A stretch of DNA of 64,000 bases from an uncultured Bacteroidales bacterium (GTDB taxonomy: Bacteria > Bacteroidota > Bacteroidia > Bacteroidales > UBA932): positions 62,001 through 126,000 of the forward strand of contig CAJODR010000004.1 in the NCBI GenBank assembly GCA_905233275.1. The letters run 5' to 3'. Shown here piece after piece: positions 1-9,257 of the stretch. Position 1 is the stretch's first letter; each line of letters begins with the position of its first letter. The notes under the pieces were generated by a model, which worked only from the letters and a program-made list of their open reading frames with translations, was not told where the DNA came from and searched no databases. The position numbers were made by a program, and so were the translations under genes.

Positions 1-791
1 TCCCGCATAGCTGAATATCTTGGAGCCGGAAAGCATCAGGACATAGTTGTCGGTATACTTCGCAACGGTGGGCTGGAACGGCGGCTCGAAAGGCACGGAC
101 ATATCCTTTCGGAAGTCCATGCAGAGGTAGGCCATGTCTTCGAGGATGATGCAGTCGTATTCGGTGGCACATTCGCCGATAGTGCGGAGCTCTTCGTCGG
201 TGAGACAGATCCAGGCCGGGTTGTTGGGGTTGGAATAGAGGATAGCCGCGATGTTGCCCTGCTTGAGATAGGATTCGAGCTTGGGACGGAGCTTTTCGGC
301 GCGGAAGTCGTAAATGTCGAATATGATATTCTTGATACCGAGCACGTCAGGCTGGCGGCCGTGAGGCGGGAATCCGGGGCAGATATACAGTATCGTGTCC
401 TTCTTGGGATCGAGCTGGGAGCACTCGAGGACGAGGTTGAAACTCGCCTGCATGGAGCCGACCGTCGGCACTATTCCCTTGGGGTCGACATCCACGTCTA
501 CGAATGCCTTCAGGAAGCGCGAGGCATTCTTTTTCAGCTCCGGAAGGCCGTTGATGACGGGATAGATTGAAGCAATGCCATCGTCGAGGGCCTTTTTCTG
601 AGCCGCAATGCCGTAAGGGCAGGCCGCGATACCGGGAACACCAATCTCCAGATGGGTAAACTTTTCTCCCGATTTGCTTTCAAGTGCGGCACCGATGGCC
701 GTGCACTGGCGGATAGTGGTTTTGGAGATGTCCTGGATATCCATCTCCTTCAGGATGCTTTCAAGAAGGGATATCGGGAAAGGCTCTTTCA
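1..791 (-). CDS. Pyridoxal-phosphate-dependent aminotransferase class I/II (partial, runs off the left edge)
   Basis: Minus-strand frame starting MKEPFPISLLESILKEMDIQDISKTTIRQCTAIG and containing ILYSNPNNPAWICLTDEELRTIGE, a fold-type I aminotransferase pattern. Starts 2 nt after the iorB stop. Confidence 0.85.
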
Positions 792-793
792 TA

Positions 794-1369
794 CTACATG
801 GATTTTTCAAAACCTGCGTCAAACGCCTTTAGATTGGCTTCCACAATGGCTTCGCCCTTGCGGCCGAATACCCTGCGGATGCCCTCCCTGAGCGCTTCCG
901 GCTGGAGAATGTCGAGCTTTGCCGCCACGGCGCCGAGAAGGACCATGTTGGCACTCCTCGGGGAGCCGGCGTCCTTTGCCATCGCATCGGCGTCAAGGGC
1001 GACAAGGTGAGGCAGGGACTCGAGTTTCTCCATAATCTTTTCGATCGGCGGATAGTTCGGAATATTGACGAACGGCGCCGTCGAGGTAATGATCCAGCCG
1101 TCCTTTTTCAGCCAGGGAAGATAGCGGAGCGCCTCCATCGGCTCCATCGAGACGATGCAGTCTGCGCCGCCTTTCGGAACGAGGTCGCTCATGATCGGTT
1201 CAGACGAAAGCCTGAGGGTGGACTGGACGTCGCCGCCCCTCTGGCTCATTCCGTGCACCTCCGCCTGCTTGAGATAAAGCCCCTCGGTAAGGGCAGCGGA
1301 GCCGATAACCGTGGCGATGGAGAGAATGCCCTGTCCTCCTACGCCGGCAAGTATGATGTCCTGTTTCAT
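794..1369 (-). CDS. iorB: Indolepyruvate ferredoxin oxidoreductase beta subunit
   Basis: MKQDIILAGVGGQGILSIATVIGSAALTEGLYLKQAEVHGMSQRGG is the typical 2-oxoacid:ferredoxin oxidoreductase gamma/beta pattern. Start overlaps the iorA stop by 4 nt. Confidence 0.92.
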   Translation of the reverse strand: MKQDIILAGVGGQGILSIATVIGSAALTEGLYLKQAEVHGMSQRGGDVQSTLRLSSEPIMSDLVPKGGADCIVSMEPMEALRYLPWLKKDGWIITSTAPFVNIPNYPPIEKIMEKLESLPHLVALDADAMAKDAGSPRSANMVLLGAVAAKLDILQPEALREGIRRVFGRKGEAIVEANLKAFDAGFEKSM

Positions 1370-2991
1370 TTCTTTGCGTGTCTTCTGAAGGTTTGGATGC
1401 ATTCGCGGCGGCATATAATGACGGAGACGCCGTGGTATTCGAGTTCTTCCCTGATGGTCTGTTCCATTTCGGGATAGTTCTTGGGAAGCGGAACGATGGT
1501 CCTGATATGGGCCGGGTCGACGCCGATTCCCGCGCAGATGGCCTCCAGGCGGCCGGTGCCCGCCGAATCCTGACCGCCGGTCATGCCGGTAGTGAGGTTG
1601 TCGGAGATGCAGAGCGTGACGTCAGCGTTGCCGTTGACCGCATCGAGGAGACCCGTCATGCCGCTGTGGGTGAAGGTCGAATCGCCGATCACAGCGACCG
1701 AGGGCCACACGCCGCTGAATGCAGCTCCCTGGGACATGGTGAGCGACGCGCCCATCTCCACGCAGGTATGGAATGCGTGGAACGGGGCCAGCCAGCCGAG
1801 AGTATAGCAGCCTATGTCGCTGAATACCCTTGCGGTTGGATAGTCCTTGAGGACATTGTTCAGTGCAGTATAGAAATCGCGGTGGCCGCAGCCCTGGCAG
1901 AGTGCCGGCGGGCGCGGGGCGACGATGTCGCAGGGATCGAGTCCCTTGGTCTCCGGGAGTCCGAGGGCGGCACGGACAGCATCCGGAGTGAGCTCTCCGG
2001 TACGGGGAAGAGTGCCGTCCAGGCGGCCTTTGACGGTGATTCCCGATTGGAAGACGCCGCGGAGGCGGTCTTCAACAAGGGGCTGTCCTTCCTCGATAAC
2101 GAGGATGGTCTTGCACATCGAAGCGAGCTTGACGGCAAGGGCCCTCGGGAAAGGATACTGGGATATCTTGAGGACGGGATAGGGGCATCCGTCCGGGTAA
2201 TTCTCCATCAGGTAATTGTAGCCGAGGCCGCAGGCGATGATTCCGAGGGAATGGTCGGGAGCGTCCTTCAGCCAGTTGAACTTGGACTCTACCGCATCCT
2301 CCTCGAATACGAGGTAATCCTTGACGAGCGCTTCGTTGCGCACCTTGGCGTTGACGGGGAGGGTGACCCACTGGCGGGGATTCTTCGGGAATGCGAGGGC
2401 GTTTTGCTCGCGGATATCTTCGCGGGTCTCGACGATGGCGCGGGAGTGGGAAAGGCGCGTGACCATTCGCATAAGCACGGGAATGCCGCGTTTTTCGGAA
2501 TAGTCGAATGCCTCACCCATCATCTCATAGGCTTCCTGCTGCGAAGAGGGCTCGAAGACCGGCATCATGGCGAATGCGCCGTAGAAGCGGGAGTCCTGTT
2601 CGTTCTGGGAACTGTGCATCGAGGGGTCGTCGCAGGAGGCTATGACGAGGCCTCCGTTGGCACCGGTCATGGCCGAGCCCATGAAGGCGTCGGCGGCGAC
2701 GTTGAGTCCGACGTGCTTGAAGCAAACGAGGGCGCGTTTTCCGGCGTAGGATACGCCGAGGGCCTCCTCCATCGCGGTCTTTTCGTTCGCGCTCCATGCG
2801 CAGTGGACGCCCCGCTCACGGGTAAGCGGATGGCCTTGAATGTACTCTGTAATTTCGGTCGAAGGGGTGCCCGGGTAGGCATAGACGCCGGTGAGGCCGG
2901 CGTGAAGGGCGCCAAGGGCAAGGGCTTCGTCTCCGAGAAGAAGTTGTTTTGGAGCCATAGTATTGGTATCAGTTTGTGTCATTTGTGGCAA
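1366..2991 (-). CDS. iorA: Indolepyruvate ferredoxin oxidoreductase alpha subunit
   Basis: 541 aa; LLGDEALALGALHAGLTGVYAYPGTPSTEI and CQGCGHRDFY...GDSTFTHSG (TPP-binding) are characteristic. Confidence 0.93.
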   Translation of the reverse strand: MPQMTQTDTNTMAPKQLLLGDEALALGALHAGLTGVYAYPGTPSTEITEYIQGHPLTRERGVHCAWSANEKTAMEEALGVSYAGKRALVCFKHVGLNVAADAFMGSAMTGANGGLVIASCDDPSMHSSQNEQDSRFYGAFAMMPVFEPSSQQEAYEMMGEAFDYSEKRGIPVLMRMVTRLSHSRAIVETREDIREQNALAFPKNPRQWVTLPVNAKVRNEALVKDYLVFEEDAVESKFNWLKDAPDHSLGIIACGLGYNYLMENYPDGCPYPVLKISQYPFPRALAVKLASMCKTILVIEEGQPLVEDRLRGVFQSGITVKGRLDGTLPRTGELTPDAVRAALGLPETKGLDPCDIVAPRPPALCQGCGHRDFYTALNNVLKDYPTARVFSDIGCYTLGWLAPFHAFHTCVEMGASLTMSQGAAFSGVWPSVAVIGDSTFTHSGMTGLLDAVNGNADVTLCISDNLTTGMTGGQDSAGTGRLEAICAGIGVDPAHIRTIVPLPKNYPEMEQTIREELEYHGVSVIICRRECIQTFRRHAKK

Positions 2992-3098
2992 TTCGTGAAG
3001 AATTTAAGCCATTTCGCTTACAAATATAATAAAATATGTGGATTATAGTAATAGATTCAACGTTTATTTTTGCTGAGGCCGCTATTATTAAAATTGTT

Positions 3099-3129
3099 TT
3101 TGAACTGAATGTAGAATAATGTATATTTG
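3099..3129 (+). promoter_or_regulatory. Bacteroidetes-type promoter upstream of the GH3 gene
   Basis: TTTG (3099-3102), 19 nt spacer, TATATTTG (3122-3129), 24 nt before the ATG at 3154. Confidence 0.6.
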
Positions 3130-3153
3130 TCAGTTAGAAACAATACATAGCGT

Positions 3154-5469
3154 ATGAAGAAGATAATGACACTCTTAGCCATTTCAGCCCTCGCGGCAGC
3201 CTGCTCCGACAAGGCGCCCAAAGTTGCTCCCGCCATTCCCAGCGACGCGGAGATTGAAAAGAAGGTATCCGAAACCCTTTCCAAAATGACGCTCGAGGAG
3301 AAGATCGGACAGATGACCGAAATCGCCATTGACATTCTCGGAAAGATGGATCCCGCCACGGGAAAATTCGTCGTTGACGACGCCGCGCTCGACAAGATCA
3401 TCGGCCAGTACAAGGTCGGATCGATCCTCAACGCCCCCGGAATGGCCCTCAGTGCAGAAAACTGGAACGAGGTCATCTCCGCGATCAACCGCAAGTCGAT
3501 GGAGACCATGGGAATTCCCTGCATATACGGTCTCGACCAGAACCACGGCGTCACCTATACCGCCGGCGGCACCATGTTCCCGCAGAATATCAACGTCGCG
3601 GCTTCATTCAACCGTGCGATTGCGCATGACGCCGCCGAGGCCACCGCGTACGAGACCAGGGCTACTGACTGCCCGTGGACCTATTCGCCTACGCTCGACC
3701 TGGACCGCGATCCCAGGTGGTCCCGTTTCTGGGAGAATTACGGCGAGGATCCCTACCTGAGCGGCCAGATGGCTGTCGCTGCTGTCAAAGGCTTCCAGGG
3801 TGAAGATCCCAACCATATCGACAAGTACCACATCGCCGTGTCGCTGAAGCACTATCTCGGCTACGGCGCCCCGAGGACCGGCCTCGACCGCACCCCCGCC
3901 ATTATCGCGCCCAACGACCTGAGGGAGAAGTATTTCGCCCCCTACAAGGCCGCGATTGAGGCAGGCGCGCTCAATATCATGGTCAACTCCAGCTCCATCA
4001 ACGGAGTCCCCGTCCACGCCAGCAGGGAACTTCTCACCGAATGGCTCAAAGAGGGACTCAACTGGGACGGCATGATTGTCACCGACTGGTCTGACATCAA
4101 TAATTTATATCAGAGGGAAAAGGTCGCCAAGGACAAGAAAGAGGCCATCAAGATTGCCATCAACGCCGGTATCGACATGTCGATGGAGCCTTACGACCTC
4201 GGCTTCTGCGACCTCCTCAAAGAGCTCGTCAACGAGGGCGAAGTCCCGATGGAGAGGATTGACGACGCCACCGCCCGCGTCCTCAGGATGAAGTACCGCC
4301 TGGGACTGTTCGACACGCCTGACACCAAGCTTGCCGACTATCCTGAATTCGGAGGCGAACGTTTCGCCGAGCTCGCTCTCAAGAGCGCCGAAGAGACCAT
4401 GGTCCTCCTGAAGAATGACGGCATTCTCCCTCTCGCCCCCGGCAAGAAGATCCTCCTCGCAGGCCCCAATGCCAATTCCATGCGCAGCCTCAACGGCGGC
4501 TGGTCCTATTCGTGGCAGGGCCACCTCGCTCCCCTATTCACCGAGAAGTACAATACCATTTACGAAGCCTTCCAGGCCGTCTACGGTGAGAAGAATGTCA
4601 TCCTCGAGCAGGGTGTCACCTACAAGGAAGACGGCTCCTGGTGGGAAGAGAATGAGCCCGAGATCCAGAAGGCCGTTGCAGCGGCTCGCGGAGTCGATGT
4701 CATATTCGCCTGCATAGGCGAGAATTCCTACTGCGAGACCCCCGGCAATCTCCCGGCCGACCTCACCCTGTCGGAGAATCAGCGCAATCTCGTCAAGGCC
4801 CTCGCGGCCACCGGAAAGCCCATTGTTCTTATTCTGAATGAAGGCCGTCCGCGCATCATCTCCGACATCGAGCCCCTCGCCTCCGCTGTCGTTGACATCA
4901 TGCTCCCGGCCAACTCCGGCGGCGATGCCCTCGCCAATCTCGTCAGCGGCAAATCCAACTTCAGCGGCCGCCTGCCGTTCACCTATCCCCGCGACAACGC
5001 TCATCTCACGACTTACGACTACAAGGTCGCCGAGCAGGTCGAAACGATGGAAGGCGCATACGACTACAACGCCCTGGTCTCCGTCCAATGGGCATTCGGC
5101 TATGGCCTGAGCTACACCACATTCGAGTATTCCGGCCTCAAGGTCGACAAGGCCAGCTTCAAGGCTGACGACATCCTCACCTTCGAAGTCACGGTCAAGA
5201 ATACCGGTACAGTCGAAGGCAAAGAGGCAGTCCTCCTCTTCTCCAGCGACCTCGTCGCCTCCGTCACCCCCGACAACCGCCGCCTCCGCGCATTCGACAA
5301 AGTCCTCCTCGCCCCCGGCGAATCCAAGGTGGTGACCCTCAAAGTCCCCGCCCGCGCCCTCGCCTTCGTCGGCCCCGACGCCCTCTGGCACCTCGAAAAA
5401 GGCGACTTCCGCATCCAAGTCGGCAGCGAACTCCTCACGATTACTTGCGAGGAGGATTTGGTGTTCTGA
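3154..5469 (+). CDS. bglX: Glycoside hydrolase family 3 beta-glucosidase, lipoprotein
   Basis: 771 aa; lipobox LAAACS, KHYLGYG, VTDWSDI catalytic region, fibronectin-III-like C-terminus ([15 protein letters not shown]). Confidence 0.9.
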   Translation: MKKIMTLLAISALAAACSDKAPKVAPAIPSDAEIEKKVSETLSKMTLEEKIGQMTEIAIDILGKMDPATGKFVVDDAALDKIIGQYKVGSILNAPGMALSAENWNEVISAINRKSMETMGIPCIYGLDQNHGVTYTAGGTMFPQNINVAASFNRAIAHDAAEATAYETRATDCPWTYSPTLDLDRDPRWSRFWENYGEDPYLSGQMAVAAVKGFQGEDPNHIDKYHIAVSLKHYLGYGAPRTGLDRTPAIIAPNDLREKYFAPYKAAIEAGALNIMVNSSSINGVPVHASRELLTEWLKEGLNWDGMIVTDWSDINNLYQREKVAKDKKEAIKIAINAGIDMSMEPYDLGFCDLLKELVNEGEVPMERIDDATARVLRMKYRLGLFDTPDTKLADYPEFGGERFAELALKSAEETMVLLKNDGILPLAPGKKILLAGPNANSMRSLNGGWSYSWQGHLAPLFTEKYNTIYEAFQAVYGEKNVILEQGVTYKEDGSWWEENEPEIQKAVAAARGVDVIFACIGENSYCETPGNLPADLTLSENQRNLVKALAATGKPIVLILNEGRPRIISDIEPLASAVVDIMLPANSGGDALANLVSGKSNFSGRLPFTYPRDNAHLTTYDYKVAEQVETMEGAYDYNALVSVQWAFGYGLSYTTFEYSGLKVDKASFKADDILTFEVTVKNTGTVEGKEAVLLFSSDLVASVTPDNRRLRAFDKVLLAPGESKVVTLKVPARALAFVGPDALWHLEKGDFRIQVGSELLTITCEEDLVF

Positions 5470-5489
5470 TATCCGCTTAGTCCCCTCCC

Positions 5490-5667
5490 GGCCACGTTTT
5501 CCCCGCTTTTTCGTGGCCGACACGCCAAATAAGCACTTCCGGCCATGAAAACCCCCGTTTTTCGTGGCCGGTCTGCTTTTTCTGTCATTTCGACCAAGGC
5601 CAAAGGCCGCGCGGAGAAATCTCTTATTCTCCGTGGAAATGTGCTAAATTCGGATAGATTTCCACGG
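5490..5667. repeat. Cluster of inverted repeats downstream of GH3, including one copy of a dispersed repeat
   Basis: CGGCCACG...CGTGGCCG; CCGGCCATGAAAA...TTTTCGTGGCCGG; GTCATTTCGACCAAG..GCGCGGAGAAATCTCTT; CCGTGGAAAT (5631-5640) / ATTTCCACGG (5658-5667). Confidence 0.7.
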
Positions 5668-5725
5668 CTTATAGCGCATTTTCAAAAGATTATTATTACA
5701 TTTGCACTGAAACAAAACAAGATAA

Positions 5726-5848
5726 TATGCTCATTATCAAGCGATGTACGGCGACCGGGAGGTTTGGATTCGCCCTTATGACAATTTCTTCGAATCCGTC
5801 ACGGTCAACGGCAAGTCGGTTCCGCGTTTTGAGGAAGTATTCTTTTAA
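5726..5848 (+). pseudogene. C-terminal remnant of a DUF1653-like protein
   Basis: Frame YAHYQAMYGDREVWIRPYDNFFESVTVNGKSVPRFEEVFF* resembles the DUF1653 C-terminus; in-frame stop just upstream (5723), so the N-terminal part is missing. Confidence 0.55.
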
Positions 5849-5851
5849 AGA

Positions 5852-6237
5852 GTGCTAACAGTTCCGGTGTTTGATCCGGTTACCCTTCAGGAACATATTG
5901 CCTATAGCGTCATTCATCAAGATGGCGATAAAGTGCAGTGCGCTCCAGGGTGGACTTTGCGGGAGGCAATTAGAGGTCAGAAGGTAATGCTTGATTTCGA
6001 TCTGGCTAAGCTATATCAGATTGAGACAAAAGCCTTAAAACAAGCCGTGCGAAGGAATCTGGATAGATTCCCGTCCGACTTTATGTTTACTTTATCTCAA
6101 AATGAGTATAATTCGCTGAAAATCAGCATAAGGTCACAATTTGTTACCTTAGCCGACTAGCTGAAAGATTGGAAGAAAAGAAAAACACACCCACACCACG
6201 TATCGGCTTTAAACAAACAAAAGAAATCGAGAATTAA
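5852..6237 (+). pseudogene. ORF6N-domain protein, internally deleted and frameshifted
   Basis: [64 protein letters not shown] is ORF6N. It stops at about 6160, but another frame continues [27 protein letters not shown], resembling an ORF6N C-terminus. Confidence 0.65.
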
Positions 6238-6332
6238 CCTTCATTGAGCGGTGCGACAAGCTGGGGCTGCTGGCCGGGAGAAACTTCTTAGATAATACTT
6301 TGCACTGTAAACAGTGCGGGGACTGTTGTATG

Positions 6333-7097
6333 TTACCCCAGCACGACATCCAGGACCATCATCAGGGCGAAGCCGAGGGCAAAGCCGATGGTGCCTATGT
6401 TGGAGTGTTTACCCTGGGAGTAGTCCGGGACCAATTCTTCAACGACCACGTATAGCATTGCGCCGGCGGCGAATGCCAACATGTACGGCATGATTCCCAG
6501 AATGGAAGTAGCCAGCAGCAGGACCAATGCCCCGCCCAGAGGCTCCACGATTCCGCTTAATGCGCCGATGCCGAATGACCTCCAGCGGCTGTTTCCTTCG
6601 GCCCTCAGCGGCATGGAGATGATAGCGCCCTCGGGGACATTCTGAATGGCAATTCCCAGCGACAGTGCCAGGGCACCGGCCATATTGAAATCCGCCGTCA
6701 AGGCGCCTGCGATGGCCACGCCTACGGCCATTCCCTCAGGGAAATTGTGAATGGTGACGGCCAACGCCAGTTTAGTCGTGCGCGACAGGCGGCTCTTCGG
6801 GCCTTCCGTGCTTCCAGACGGGTGAATATGCGGCGTGATATAGTCAATCAGCAACAGGAAAGCGAATCCCGCCAGCAGCCCGATCGTCGGCGGCACGACA
6901 GCGGCTGCCCCCTCCCCCATCTCGATCGCCGGAATAATCAGCGACCACACCGACGCGGCCACCATGACGCCGGAGGCGAATCCCAACAGCACCTTCTGCA
7001 GCATCTCGGGCATATCCCGCCTCATGAAAAACACGAAAGCCGATCCCAGGGCCGTCCCCAGGAACGGAATCATCAAAGCAGTAAATACCGGACTCAT
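6333..7097 (-). CDS. ZIP family metal (zinc) transporter
   Basis: 254 aa polytopic; HNFPEGMAVGVAIAG and QNVPEGAIISMPLR ZIP signatures. Confidence 0.9.
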   Translation of the reverse strand: MSPVFTALMIPFLGTALGSAFVFFMRRDMPEMLQKVLLGFASGVMVAASVWSLIIPAIEMGEGAAAVVPPTIGLLAGFAFLLLIDYITPHIHPSGSTEGPKSRLSRTTKLALAVTIHNFPEGMAVGVAIAGALTADFNMAGALALSLGIAIQNVPEGAIISMPLRAEGNSRWRSFGIGALSGIVEPLGGALVLLLATSILGIMPYMLAFAAGAMLYVVVEELVPDYSQGKHSNIGTIGFALGFALMMVLDVVLG

Positions 7098-7411
7098 TTC
7101 TTCTCCCTCCTCAACGACTCATAGTATTCGTGACGCTTCGGGTTCTCCGGGAACCAGCCTTTGAGCACTCTTTTCTCCTGCTGATGCATCTCCAGAATGC
7201 CCCAGAAGCAGGAAAAGGCGAAGCCGCCAAGTATAGTCGAGACGATCTGATTGGGAACGAACAAAGACGCCGCCGCGACCACAAGTCCCACCACGAGCCA
7301 GATCCACCAGCTCTTCTTACCCAGGTAATACTCCATCTTGATGACCACCGGATGGCAGATGCCGATGCAGAAGAATACGGCTGCGCCGACTATGATTCCA
7401 CTGAAGTGCAT
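7094..7411 (-). CDS. DUF4491-like small membrane protein
   Basis: 105 aa; MHFSGIIVGAAVFFCIGICHPVVIKMEYYLGKKSWWIWL...FSCFWGILEMHQQEKRVLKGWFPENPKR; overlaps the ZIP gene by 4 nt. Confidence 0.7.
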   Translation of the reverse strand: MHFSGIIVGAAVFFCIGICHPVVIKMEYYLGKKSWWIWLVVGLVVAAASLFVPNQIVSTILGGFAFSCFWGILEMHQQEKRVLKGWFPENPKRHEYYESLRREKK

Positions 7412-7475
7412 AATTCCAAATTAATGTTAATCTTCAGTGCAAATATACGGATAAAACTCCGCAATCTGGTTGCAA

Positions 7476-7752
7476 TTATTTCAGCGTGGCGGGTTTCTTC
7501 AACACACGTTCTGCTAGGCGAATGGCGAGGATGGCCACGGGGATGGTCAGGACCAGAACGACAATCAGTACCGGAATGTTGTTGATGACGGGAATCATCA
7601 GCTGATCATAGCCTGCAGGCATCTCTTCGACGGCGGCAGCAAAGCACCGACATACGCATAGCAAGCCGGGTGAATAATGCCGCTCGTGGCACCGAGAATA
7701 AACGTAGCCAAATAGGCAATGGCCATCAGAATAACTTTGAGCACAGTTTTCA
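7476..7752 (-). pseudogene. Possible frameshifted small membrane protein (ECF S-component/MptD-like at best)
   Basis: MKTVLKVILMAIAYLATFILGATSGIIHPACYAYVGALLP in one frame is followed in another frame by PVINNIPVLIVVLVLTIPVAILAIRLAERVLKKPATLK. Confidence 0.35.
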
Positions 7753-7869
7753 TAATAATTTTAATGTAAACCTATGCCCAAAGGTCGGCAATATTAGAAT
7801 GAGAATGAGGGCTGTCTTTTTCATAACGCAGGAAGTCTTCCTTATAAGATACAAATACCAAGCCAGTCC

Positions 7870-9249
7870 CTATGCTTCAGCCTTGTACGCATTGCGCCAC
7901 CTGCCCATTGCCAGCCTCATGAGGAATATGCTTCCGCGAATGTTGAGCTCCACGCACATCGCGATCCAGTAGCCCTTCAGGCCCATGATGGGGCAGAGGA
8001 ATGTCGCCGGCAGTATGCGGAACAGCCACATCGAGCCGAAATTCATGCAGCTCGGCACCAGCGTATCTCCCGCGCCGACGCAGCAGCCGAATGCGACGAT
8101 CGACGCCGCGTACATGGTTTCGGCGAATGCCTCTATGCGCAACATCTTGGCACCCAGCGAGATAACCTCCGGATCCGGCGACAGCATCGCCATCAGTTGC
8201 GGGGCGAATATGGCCATGACGACGGCCATGAGGGTCATTATTATCATTCCACCGGAGGTGGTAATCCAGGCGAGCCGTGTGGCGAGGTCTTTCCTGCCGG
8301 CGCCGAGGCTTTGGCCGACCAGAGTGGTGGACGCGTCAGCAATTCCGTAGCCGGGCATGTAGCAGAAACTTTCTGCCGTGACGGCGAATCCATTCGCGGC
8401 AATCGCGATTGTCCCGAGCGGTGCTACGATAACGGTTCCGGCGATGTAGGCGCCTCTCATTACAACGTTCTCCAGGCACATCGGGAGGCCGATTTTGGCT
8501 GCTTTGGAGAGCGTCCGCTTCGTGGGAATGAAACTGCCCCTTTCGTGGGCGAATCGGAGCTCCTTGGACTTGAACGCCATGTAGCAGGTCATCAGCGTGG
8601 CGGTCACGACTTCCGCGCAGCCGGTGCCAAGAGCAGCGCCCGGCACTCCGAAGTCCAGGACATATATAAATATGTAGTTGAATCCCACGTCCATCACGCA
8701 CATGGCGATGTTCAGGAGGCTCGGCACCCGCATCTCGCCGCTGCACTGTAGCAGTGTCGCCGACATGAAATCAATCTGCATGAACGGCAGGAACAGGCAG
8801 TTGATGAGGAAATAGCGGTAGGCATTCTCCACGATATCGGGATTGCCGCCGAGCCAGTGCGGGAGCGGTCTGGCCACGCATACGCCGAGTAGGGCGAACA
8901 GTCCGCCCCAGACCAGCGCGCATGTCAGTGCCTGTCTAACGACGGAACGGGCCTCTTTGAAATCATTCGCCCCAACAAGGTGCGCGACCTGGACTGAGAA
9001 ACCGTTGCAGAGGGCAAAGCAGAAGCCGCCGAGAAGCCAAAGGCAGGTCGACACAAGGGCAATCGACGCTCCCGCGGCAGCACTCAAGTGCCCCACCATC
9101 GAAGCGTCGATGTATTGCATTACGACAGTGGACAGCTGGGCAATGATAGCGGGATAGCTCAAAAGCCCGGACAGCTTGATCTGCTGTCCCAGCGTCAGCG
9201 ACTCCCCGCTCCTGATTCTACCTAATAGGAAATCCTTACCCCCTGCCAT
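7870..9249 (-). CDS. MATE family efflux transporter
   Basis: 459 aa; QQIKLSGLLSYPAIIAQLSTVVMQYIDASMVGHLSAAAGASIALV and repeated MatE halves. Confidence 0.9.
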   Translation of the reverse strand: MAGGKDFLLGRIRSGESLTLGQQIKLSGLLSYPAIIAQLSTVVMQYIDASMVGHLSAAAGASIALVSTCLWLLGGFCFALCNGFSVQVAHLVGANDFKEARSVVRQALTCALVWGGLFALLGVCVARPLPHWLGGNPDIVENAYRYFLINCLFLPFMQIDFMSATLLQCSGEMRVPSLLNIAMCVMDVGFNYIFIYVLDFGVPGAALGTGCAEVVTATLMTCYMAFKSKELRFAHERGSFIPTKRTLSKAAKIGLPMCLENVVMRGAYIAGTVIVAPLGTIAIAANGFAVTAESFCYMPGYGIADASTTLVGQSLGAGRKDLATRLAWITTSGGMIIMTLMAVVMAIFAPQLMAMLSPDPEVISLGAKMLRIEAFAETMYAASIVAFGCCVGAGDTLVPSCMNFGSMWLFRILPATFLCPIMGLKGYWIAMCVELNIRGSIFLMRLAMGRWRNAYKAEA

Positions 9250-9257
9250 CGGTCAGG

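Noticed and set aside
1378-3048. 556-aa plus-strand ORF antisense to iorA
   Set aside because: Low-complexity, Gly/Glu/Val/Arg-rich translation mirroring a well-supported coding frame; shadow ORF of GC-rich codon usage.
4534-5523. 329-aa minus-strand ORF inside GH3
   Set aside because: Antisense shadow with atypical composition; the GH3 frame has clear family motifs.
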